Shown here: in pieces, positions 15,201-27,200 of the stretch
How positions within the stretch are numbered: the stretch's first letter is position 1
Layout: every line of letters begins with the position of its first letter
Assembly: GCA_000934455.1 (NCBI GenBank)
Contig: KN889831.1
Coordinates: 988-64,987, forward strand
Length of the DNA stretch: 64,000 bases
Reading direction: 5' to 3'
DNA from: Apostichopus parvimensis
Lineage: Eukaryota; Echinodermata; Holothuroidea; Aspidochirotida; Stichopodidae
Program-made: the position numbers and the translations under genes
Notes under the pieces: generated by a model
Seen by the model: the letters and a program-made list of their open reading frames with translations, nothing else
Database searches by the model: none
What the model was told of the DNA's origin: nothing

Positions 15201-18200
15201 TGAACTGGATTTCCCCTAGTCTCAAACAGATTGTTTCTGTACGTTCGACCCTCCGGCTATGGAGCTGTTTTTTGGAGTTCCTATCGAAAATAAGTGCCGG
15301 TCGGAAAAGTCACTCAGGCAGATTGTGGCGGTCGGTAATTCAGCGTGCTGGTCGGGCCCGACCGGCAGCGGCAGAACCCTGAATATGGTACGACAAGGCT
15401 GTCACAAATTCAACATAATTGGCAGTATTGAAATGCTATTGGTAGATTGTAACTTCATTCATTGTAGTTGCTGCCCTGATTTGAAGCCCCTGCTGAACTG
15501 CTGAACCTGTCTTGTTTGTAATTTGAAATAGACAGTTATTAATTACCAGTAAAATGAAATGCAAAAACGCAAGACAAATGTTGAGTTTTAGAGCAAAATT
15601 ATGCATTGCTATTTTAATAATAACTTAAAAAGCAACAAACTTTGAAAGTTTTGAGATGCATTCATGAAACTTCAGTTGAACTCAAATTTTAATGTTGTTA
15701 TCCATTGATAAGATAAAAGAGAAGAAATTAGTCCTCATAATTAGTCCTAGCTGTCAGGGAGTCTGACATGATATGCTGGCAGTTACTACATGATATTCAT
15801 GGAGCATACAGGAACAAATAGTAGAAGAAAATATCAGATTAAAGAAAGTAAAAGGCTATTAATCATTCAGTGGGAAATGAATAATGGATTAAAAGAAATT
15901 ATTCAGGAAGTGGTTTGTCATTTCTTGTATTAAATATCCTTTCCTAGTACTATAATCAATGTTAAGATAAGTTATTAATTATCAGTTGTATAACATGGTA
16001 TGCTCCTAGTGTTACATTTGCTTTCATTTTCTTGACATAATGGTAAATTGGGATGAGCAGTGTTTCCTGTTGTCAGTTGTTTTTCTTTACAGTTCTTTTT
16101 TACACAGCTCACTACTGTGTTAGCTGCTAGTTCACATTGTGTCTTTTCACTTCAAACATAACAGCAACCAATGGTGCAGTGCAGTACTGGAATCACTCAG
16201 TTTACTATTTACTATGAGATAGAGGGCAATGTTTCTTCCAGACAAAAGGCTGGAGCAGCAGATCCAAATGCTGAGACTTTTTTTAGAGTTGATGGATCAC
16301 TTCTAGAACCAGGGACGACCTATAACATTGCAGTGACTGTCACTACAGACCAGGAAAGTGCTCCGAGTGAAGGAAGTACAGTGACTACAACAAATTCCAC
16401 TGGTAATCTAGACAGGATGAATAATAATTCAGGTATTCATAAAATGTATTACAAAGAAGTTTTGACATTCTCAATGAGTGGTATTATTTAATAAAGTCTA
16501 TGCCTTTTTTAAATACTGCTTGTACATCATAATGAGTCTTCCATTAAGAGCTCTCTAGAACCCTGGTATTAAACATTTTTTTCACTTCCTGAACCCAATT
16601 TTCACATTGATCATCATGACAACCCTCCAGTAGGAATCCATGTGGCCTAATGTGGCCTAATACAGTGATCTGCAAGGGAACAGGTACCTCCTCACGTTTG
16701 AGAAATTTCTACTGATTAAGGGTGCTTAGATGCAAAGTGGTGTTATATTTTGTCACTACAGACCAGGAAAGTGCTCTGAGTGAAGGAAGTTTAGTGACTG
16801 GAGCAAATAACAATGGTAATACAGAAAGGATCAATATTAATTTGGGAATGTAGTGAAATGTGTTACACAGAAGTTACCAGCTGATAGGTCCAAATTGATA
16901 ACTGAATGTAAACTTAAACAAATTTAACTTCGACATTTCCAGCTTACTGCCCAAAAACTCAGTGAAAATAACACTGTTCTATGATATGTTCATATTAATA
17001 GTCATTATTTGTATTGAGTTATCTGTCATTTTTTGGGGTTAAACATTTTTAGCTGAATAAATGTGCAAGCCCTGCCCAACAGATCATGCAAACATCAAAT
17101 CTCTCTGCTTTGTTTACAACCGTTAATCCTAGGATTTACTTTCGCTTTCGTGGCTTTCCTGTGTTAGGTCCATTCTCTTGATAGTATCTTTCCTTTGGTC
17201 TTAACGATGTAGCTTGCAAAATTGTGTGATTTCCTTCCATTGCAAGGAATAAACAGGTGTTTTCAGACGTTTCCTCCGTGAAATTGGGTAAAAAAGTGGA
17301 CAATACAAGTATATATAGGTAACATTGTGTAACAAACATGCTTGATATGGGCAGTCTCAGTGATTTTACGGTAAATTGTTCGCGCCATAAGGGCAACAGA
17401 AAATAAATTTATTTCTTTCGATTGCGACAGCTTTTCTCCATTAAACTCACCTGGTCAGAGTGCATTTAGAATAAGAAACATTGAATCTGCTTCGGAAGTT
17501 TGTTTTCCGAAATTCATCAGCAAACACGTATTGCGACTTTAACAAAACTTATGAAAAAAAAGTGTAATATTGAACAAATTCAAGTTGTCAATCTCTAAAG
17601 AGTTTTTTCTCTCTAACTTTTCATTCAAGTGAGTGAGCCTCCTTCCTCACCTGTTTATCTAGTTGCCCTGGTGATTCCAGTCCTGCTCATCATTATTCTG
17701 TTGGTGGTGATAATCAAGCGGTAAGGTGGCCATCATATTTAAATATTAAATATTAAGTTTTGTACTAGAGCTGAATATGAACTGCCTGATCATTCCCCTG
17801 ATTGATCTGAAGTGGATTATCTGGGATTCAACCAATGGTTCGGTCGGGACTGTGAACTGGCTGGGAGGGACCAAAGGGAGGTGGGAGGTTTGGCATAAAT
17901 TCAGATAGTCTGGCAATTCAGGGCACAGTCCAGCATGTCCTCTCACTACAAACATAGATATCCAACATTTCTAATAAAAGAATTGAAGCAAACCTAAAAG
18001 ATCAGCATCATCTTCTTTTTTTTTTTGAGGAGAGTGGGGCTGGGAGTTGGCATATGTAACCTTAATTAATTTCCACAAAATTGTAAAGATGGTTTATGAA
18101 CCATTAGGTTGTTAATGTTTCCTCCATTTTGATGCTAGTGGACAAGCCAAGGAACAAACAACTCTGTTTTCTTTTGATATTTGGAAGGGCGTGCCTGCAT

Positions 18201-21200
18201 GTCCCATGTTAGTTCATTTGTAGATTCCAAGACAAAATTGAATAGGTCTATGGTCTACCCTTTCCCTTTCAAACAAAGGAAATTATATAATTAGATCTTC
18301 CCAATTCTTTATAAATGTAATGCAAATGCTGGAGGTTTTTTTTTTTTCAATTTGTCTAACAATCATGAATAGAATCCGTCGAAAGCCTGCAAGTGAGTCT
18401 AAACCAGTAGATGTACAAGATGTTGATTATGTTAATGCTGGTGAGTATGTTTCTTGTGAGTTCTTAAGGTACGTTGTCACTTAAAACATGTTAACATGAC
18501 TGTTAATCAGGTTTCTAGAGTTCAGCCTTTCACCTATGAATACCAATACACACTTGAGTGTCTGTGGATTGAACCTTTTTTTTAAAAGACTTGATATTTA
18601 TAATCCTTTTAGTTTTGATTTCTGACCTTACTATAACAAGTGTCATATTCGAAATATTCTATTACTATATATTGATCTTAAATCAACCACAGGGATCCTT
18701 TTTCTTTTAGTGGTAAGGAAATAATTGTTTATGCACTGCACCATAAAGTTGTTCCTCTCTTACTAATAACATTGAATGAAAACCATTATGAGGTATACAT
18801 AGAAGCTTGGTTGTAAACATGTAATGTTTCACATTAAATCTTCCACCAAACAATGTACCTGAAATTAATTTTCAGGAGTAACTGATGATCCTGAAGATTA
18901 CATAGCTCTAGAGGAACAATCCAGAAATACTCCAGCCCCAAAATATCAAGATCTTACTGAGAAAGAAGCTCCCACACAAGTATCAGGGTATGAGAGAACC
19001 ATCCTAGAAACAACTGATGTATCACCCAAGGCTATGCCTCGTCAGGGCATTAAGAGACAGACCGATTACCAGTATGAGGATGTCAACCTTGGAGAAACAG
19101 ATGCTCGTAAATTACCAAGCGTTCCTCAGCCAGACCTGCAAAGCGAAGATGATACAGAATATGAAGTCCCTGAGATGTTTGAGGAATACACAGGAGTTCA
19201 TATTAACACTCTCGGAGCTAGCAAACCAATAACACCAACACCAATGAAGATTACTGAGTATAAGACTTTCATGGGTAGAGAAAGGTCAAAGGTCATTAGT
19301 GAAATTGCCCAACAGTATACGGTGAGTAGTAATATTGTTCTTTTACCCAGCTTCAAATCCTTCTGGTATCATTTTAACTTACTTCAGGAACTCCTTACCT
19401 TAACTCAACTCACAGAATGTTACTACCAAACTATAGGAATACAATCTGGCAGCACCAGACTAAGCCCACTTCTAGCTACAACCAGTACAGTGTACATGCA
19501 GTATACAAGTCCTTTCATCGGAACTGAAAGGTTTCGTAGTTTTTCACAAGAACTAACTTGTTTTTAGTGTTATCCTTTACTATGAGGAATATTACTTAGA
19601 AGATTTGTTGCAATCATGAAATGTTTTTAGAATAGATCTACCAACCAGTGGACCTGAAATTAATTCTGGGAGAAACTGATGATCCTGAAGATTACATAGA
19701 TCTAGAGGAACAATCCAGAAATACTCCAGCTCCAAAATATCAAGATCTTAAGATATTGTTACTTTCTCACTTATGTACCCTTCCTACATCAAAATCTGAA
19801 TTATTCAGTTTGTCAGTAGGATCTTTAATGAGTCATTCACACAACCCTGTATAGACAGATAATTGCTAATACGTTAGTGCTAGTGGATGTCAGGATGTGA
19901 AGTTAAGGGTAAATTTACTTTCTGTATGAAGGATAAAATTATATTAGTGAAAAAAGTGAATCCTGGTTAGGTCGCAAGTGGACTCTGGGACCTCTTTGCT
20001 TAAATCTTTGTAGGTTCCTCAGCTTTTGATAACAAGTTTTTTTAAACAAATAGTGGAAATTATTTGGAGGAAGTAATTTTGAAATACATTGAATTGTTAT
20101 GAAAAGAATTGTTATGACTGCAACTTGAATATTTTCAAACGGTTACATTGTGATTGTTCAGGCACACCTTACATGTTGTATGTGGATGAAATTAATAATG
20201 GTTATATTTGGTCACTCTCTTTAGTAACAGTACTAAAATGTCTTGTCTTTGGTACAAATATGTTAACATGTGCTATGAGCAACTGTAGAAGTTTACTTAT
20301 ATAGCAGTAGCTAGTATATTCTGTTGGTGAATATGGGAAAAAAATTATATATGAACTGACTTTGATTAGATGATCTATATTATTGTGTAGTTAATTTAAC
20401 CAGCTGATGATCAGATGTAAAACAATTTTAGTTTGAAGTGACTCAAATTAACAACAGCAGACTGTGTTAAAAGTTGTTGTTTGTTTACATAGCTGGATAC
20501 CAGGTAGTATAGCATCGTGTTAACCAGATCCTTTAGTGATCAAGTCAAATCAATGTTATATTCCTTTCTGTTTGGTACAATGAAGACTTTATAAAGTGTA
20601 TTTTACTACATGTTAGTGTCATACTTAACTGAGTTGGAAGCAAGAGAGGAACACTGCAACTGGTAACTTATCTTCATCATGTCTTCTTGATTGCTATAGT
20701 TTAGTGTCCTTGTTCTTTTCACTGCTTCAGAAATCAAGCTTGTTTTGTTTTCTTGCACCAGGCTCTCAAAACAGGACAGCAACACCCTTGGACTGCAGCT
20801 GTAAAGTTACAGAATAAATCAAAGAATTTCTTAAAGGCTCTCTTGCCATGTAAGTTTAACATCATAATCTTGTTCCATTAGAGTTATATTTCATGTTACC
20901 AGGTCATGTGACAGGTTTGTCATTTCTAGAGTGTTCATTATGTTTTTCTTCCTCTTAAAGCAATTACATAATATTCTATCAAAATAATCTCAAGAATACC
21001 AAAGATTAGACTTAAAAATGAAGTCTTCTTACAACGACAAATACTCTTTGCATGTGACAGTAAAATAAGGATGAAAGGTGTGGATCTTGTGGAATCGTCT
21101 TTTAAGAATCTTTGCAGGGATGTACTGCTGCACTCCACAGATGTTGTTATGATTACCTTTTAATTTTTATTATTTTACCAAGATGATCATTCAAGAGTTA

Positions 21201-24200
21201 GGCTGGATACAGATGGTAGTGATATTAGGTCTGACTATATCAATGCCAGTTACATCAAGGTAATTCTACTGTAAAATATAGCTGCTGCTTTTAAACAGTC
21301 ACATGGAGGCAACTCTTCCTGCTGCTCTATATCCTAGCTGCTTTAGACAATTCTGTAGAATAGCTGCATAGAAATGTTAACATAGTGTCTCAACTACAAA
21401 TGTTATTATGCTGTTTAATGCTAGTAGAGACTTCATGGAGCTCTGTGGTGTAAGAAAGAGTTGCTGTTTGGTTCCACTAATTCTATTTTAATTCCATCTT
21501 GAAATAAGTTTAGATGTGAGTGGGTAATAACAAATCATCTACATTAGCCACTATAACTGGCTTCAATGTGAAAGTAAAACATCTAAGTCTAAAACACATT
21601 ATAATGTGAATTTAAGAATATTCCTCTCATACAAAGATAGTTATTAATCATTAGATAATCACGGTAAATCTTCCTTGCTGAAAGCAGTAATGTAATTTAT
21701 TAGTGCCCAATTGCTTTATTAGAGTTCACATCTATATATGAGACAGAAAATAATTCTTTATGAACAATTTCATATGTGATTGGAAGACAAAAAGAGATAC
21801 AGGATAACTGACCATCAATATATTAGCAATGTGTAACTTGTTTACTCTTAAAGCAGCATTTTGCGTTTGGTCGCCGTTTTCTACCTTTTTGACATGTCCA
21901 TCGAGTTTTTTACATATATCAATCACAAAACAGCAAACTAAGATATTAGCCAAGTTTTTCCCTGCCAACAACGTTCATTGGCGAGAAATTAAGGATATTT
22001 GCAGAGAATGAGAACAGTGTCCACGACAAATTCCACAATTAAAATTAATCACATACAGTTCCCCAAACCCACTAGTTTGAATTCAACCAATCAGAGATGC
22101 AGGTTTAGCTATGAGCCGTTGCTAAAAATAGATTCAAGACTTTGCGTTGGTACAACCAGGGAGTTGTTATGGAACTCCCTGGTACAACTGCCATATAGAC
22201 TGTACACAAATCAAGCATGGTGTTATATTATGTATTGGTCAATGACGTTCGTAGTGTTTAAATATTCATATTATGGGCGAGGTTTATTGGGATCCCAACG
22301 GAAAATATCTTGGAGAAAAACAAAGTTGAAAGTTGCAAATTTTTCGACTTTTATGCCACCATCTGAAGTAAGATTTAAATAGATATGCTAGTTATGTATG
22401 TCGTTACGGCATAGTGGAGTCAGTGAGGTTTAGAAAAATCATAGAAAAGGACGCAAAATGCTGCTTTAAGAATTAGCTAGAGATTTTGCAGCAAAATTTT
22501 CATTTACAAAATGAAACTTTTTTGTTGTATATAATTGCACTCCCTTAGTGATTACACTCAATAAAGTTAACCTGGTTCGGGTTAATGTCTCAAATTTTAT
22601 TAGTCCACAAATGTCTGTTACATGTCTCTGCAGGTAGGCTGATGATGGGCTGAATTAACAATACAATGTTTTATGACTGTTGCAATTTGTCTTTGTTTTA
22701 GTCCACAGATGTGATTGAAATATGTCATATACATAGTAACATTGTCATTGCTAGAAATTTGCTATTATAAAACACAATATGGTGGTATTTCTGGTTGCAA
22801 GGTATTGCTTTGGGTACAACAGCTATCATTGTAAGAATTAGGGGTTAATTAACAGTCTACCATGCATTTATCTCAGGGTAATGCATGAACAGGGATATAA
22901 CTCTATAGCTGGATGCACTCGGCCTACACTGCTTGAGTTATACACCCGACCGTTCCTGCCTTGCCCAGCAATAAATGCACGGTACACTGTTGATAAACCC
23001 TGTTCATTAATACAAAGCACTAATAAAAGGTTTATTTTCATCTCGGAATGTTACAATAATTAGCCTATTCATTGAACAGCACTATAGTTGTATATACAGC
23101 ATAACGATCTGATGCAAAGGCATACCTTGCCTGTGTCCAAGCATAGCAAAATGAGAAGGAAGTGACACTAGGGCATTGGTGTACAATGGATATGTACTAA
23201 GTATAGTACACTATATACTGTGCTAAGCTATATAGTTAATTTTGGGTCATAAACTTGTGAACAATTCCATCAAGAAATTTAAGTTCTAAAACAAACAACT
23301 AACTTTTGTGTAGTGCAATTGCTTTAACATACGATCACACAGATATCTATAGGCATAGGATCATACCAGGATCGTTAGGCCATTTTTCCTAGGTGACCGC
23401 TTAATGCGGTTATATTCACATCAATACCAGCATTTTAAATAAGATTATCGTTGTTAAACGCACCCTATGGTTATTATACTTCATGCTGAAAGCTAGCTTT
23501 CTCAGTTTAGTGATCATTTTGCCAAGGGGTGTTAACACCGAAGGAGCTCGTTGCTATACAATACTTTGTTTACCTGAACTAGCTTGGGCAGAAAGCTGGG
23601 ATCTGGATTAAGCTTAACGAGATACCATTTTCTATTTTCAACTTTTATTAATTCGCCATTGAGTTTACCTTGCATTATACATAGGTTAATGCATGGTCAG
23701 CTGATGTCGACGGGCCAATCAGATTTGAGAACATTTAACAAGTATGAATGAATAACGCTCTATTATAATCCCGGTGGAAGTTGACATGTTTCCTGCAGAT
23801 AGAAACATTAAAGCTCTTAGTATACTGGTATGAGGGATGATAACTTATACAGCAAGTAGCATAGAGTGGAATAAGTAAGTACTATTCATTAAATATGTGA
23901 CTTAAGTGTATACAAGAGTTTATACTTATTCCCTGTGTAATGTATGCATAGGCGTAGGAGGCGAGGCGAGGCAATATGCTGAGAATTTTTCGGGCACCTA
24001 CTGAAAGAAGAAAAATCTGCAGTGTGTTTTTCAATTTTTTTGGTGAAAATTCGGGCAATATGCTGAGAATTTTTCGGGCACCTACTGAATGAAGAATAAT
24101 TTGCCATGTGTTTTTCAATGGTTAAACTGATATTATTATTATCGTTATTATTGTAACGACTTCCCCAATACTTCTAACCAATATGGAAGGGTTATAACAC

Positions 24201-27200
24201 GGAAAATATAACCAAAATTTTTCGCGCGCTCCGCGCGTTCAACATCTTAATGTGTATATCATATAGGCATTTATCGGTTATGTGCATGCGATGTACCGTA
24301 ATAACCAATGAATGCCTATATGATATGCACATTAAAATGTTGAGTGCGCGCATAGCGTGCGAAAAATTTTGGTTATATTTTTCGGGCAAGTCGTTACAGC
24401 CCCCCCAAATCAAATTAGGCTCCTACGCCTATGAATGTATGCCTTAAACATGAATTAAGAATTTAGAAATTTAGAAAACAAAGATTAAAAGAAAACCATT
24501 GTTGTTCAGATTTGTANNNNNNNNNNNNNNNNNNNNNNNNNNNNNNNNNNNNNNNNNNNNNNNNNNCCTACGCCTATGAATGTATGCCTTAAACATGAAT
24601 TAAGAATTTAGAAATTTAGAAAACAAAGATTAAAAGAAAACCATTGTTGTTCAGATTTGTAGATGAAGTAACCTACATGTAACAAGACAGCTACCATATA
24701 TGTTTGATGTGGAAAGTGTACACAATAGTTATTTGAAAACTGTAAAATTGTAATTTTGTAGCTCAAATCTTGCCAATTACTTATAATGATCCTTTAGTGG
24801 ACTAAGGAAACAAAACTGAATAAAACCTATTCTGTGTGTGTGTGGGGGGGGGGGGGGGGGGAAGGGGGGAGGAGGGTGGTGCCAGACTTCGTTCACACTG
24901 ATATACAAGTATGTGCTGTCAAATATGTCCACTGCCAAATCAGGGATATGTTATTGTTGCTCATATAGAAAGGTATATCTTGGTGAGGATATGCCAACAG
25001 TAATACTATAGCTGTTTTAGTTTCACTGCTTAGACCTCGATCAGAATTTAAACTGGTTTACAATTAGTAAAACTAGTCTGTGAAGACTTAAATGCAGTAT
25101 AGGACAGGAGAACTAGAAGATCCAAATTTGTATTAGAAAACTAAATTACCAGGAGATAACTAAGTATTCAAATTTGTGTAGCATTTTCAATGGCTCTGAA
25201 TTTTCTTCTCATTGAATAAGATTTGTAGAAATCTGCAAAACATCTTTACTCATTACAGAACCACCAGGGGAAGGTCTCGTTCATAGCAGCACAAGGTTTG
25301 TATAGATCGTTATTATTTAGCATTTGTGGGAATTACTGTCCTGTATAGATTGATCACTTGTAAAACATTCATTCTGAGCTTGTACTCTTTATTAGACGAA
25401 CATCAGTGTCCAAGGATATGTCTAACTTGACGTTCTTCTAGAAAGACTTGCTTGAATTATTCCTCAATTAAATATCATGTTTTAGTACAGCACAAACTCT
25501 GTCAAAAAATGTTTCTGCCATTTTTTTGGCACATTTTAGATGAAGAGATTCTAAGCTATTTTTGAAATATGCTCGTTAAAAATTGTTAAGTAATCATCTA
25601 CAAAAACTTGTGGTTTGAATCTAGTAGATTGTACAGATAAAGTGCCCGAACATCATTTTCATTAGAAAAAATATATGATAAACTAAAGAGCTGTTATAAC
25701 CAAAGCAATAGATGTTTTAGAGGTGTTCTTAATGCTTCCTTGCCTCTGTCTTGGTATGTGGAGTCACTAGATTCATAAAAGTCAGAATAATATCATTTGT
25801 CATACCCTCTGTTAGTAAATTCAGTGTTGATTAGCAACAGAATTATTTCTGTACCTGTTTCTTTCCCTATAAGCCACTATTTTATCCAACGTTAACAGAA
25901 ATAAGCTGACCCACCATTTTACAACTGTTATCTTCAATATTGGCTGTTTTAAACACTTTAAAATAGTTTGCAAAATATCAACAGCCTTTTTTTATATTTC
26001 TAGATGGAATGTTCATGTAGGCTGACAATAGTTTTGGTTGTCTTTTCTCCTGCATTCTTGTAGGACTGTCTATTTTTACAATGAAATGATTCCTTTTGTG
26101 TGGTTACTCTGTGATTATCTCTTTAGAATAGCAGTTGATTAAAGAAGGAAATGTTGTGGTAGTAACTGGAAGATTAAAGTTTAAATCATTCATCTCCATA
26201 ACCAGCTGTTTTTTATATTTTTTATGTTCCTGTGATATTTCTTACTGTTCTGAAGCACCAAGGGAAGGTACAAAGGAAGATTTCTGGAGGATGGTTTGGA
26301 AGGAAGATGTAGAGACAATAGTGATGCTGGTAGATAAAGAAGGAACTGAGCAGGTAAACATTACATGGATTGATATATATATATATATGTAAGGAGTAAA
26401 TGTGAAACCAATAAAAGGAGCAAAGTAAAGACACAGTATTAAGAGAGAGATGTGTTGAACCGCACTAACATTGTCAAGACCATAGTAGATCAATATGATG
26501 TAACATGTTTGCATTTCTGTGTAATTTTTTATTTTTATTTCAATAACAACAGCATTCTAAGGATGCACAATACTGGCCAAAAAAGGTCAACAGAAACCAG
26601 AAATATGGTGCTATGACAGTACTGTTGATGGAGACAACAGCCTTCAGAAGCTACATTCTCAGAGAAATGAATGTTATCAAGGTATGACTTAATACTTTAC
26701 TCTGCTGACATGATGAATATAAATCAAACTCATATCCACAAACAAAAATATATATATCTCATTTGTCTATGAGTATTTAGTACTAAGGTCCTGTTGGTTA
26801 GTAATTTAATTTAGGGCACATTAATATGAAGTGATTGTTTGCCATATTATGTTTGTGTTTGGACAAATTTCATAAGAAAATTCACAGAGGCTGTTTCATC
26901 AACATTTGATATTTATTTATATAACCAATTTTAAAAATACAAATAATACAACTAAGTACTGAAAGATATTAGTTAATGCTAAGAATAAATATTACCATGT
27001 TTGGTGCTTATAAAATATCTTAACACTCGAAGGATAGAAACTATCTGTAATTCTCATGGAACCCTTATTGTGTCAAAGTCTATTTCTAGAACAAAGATAT
27101 TTGTGTTTTCCATTAGCTGGGTGTGAATCATCTTTCAAAATGAATTGAAGATATTTCAATGCTTGCACCTAGTAAAGTGGAGATATGGCAGAACTGTGCC

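Noticed and set aside
17030-17560. CpG-richer stretch as a further MITE before the membrane exon
   Set aside because: I could not find matching ends or a target duplication, so no element is claimed.
22155-22183. Hairpin with 11-base arms as a possible microRNA
   Set aside because: The stem is too short for a miRNA precursor and it is internal to a MITE.
21829-22382. Two plus-strand open frames of 60 and 127 codons
   Set aside because: They lie in or across the TTAA-flanked MITE and show no protein domain.
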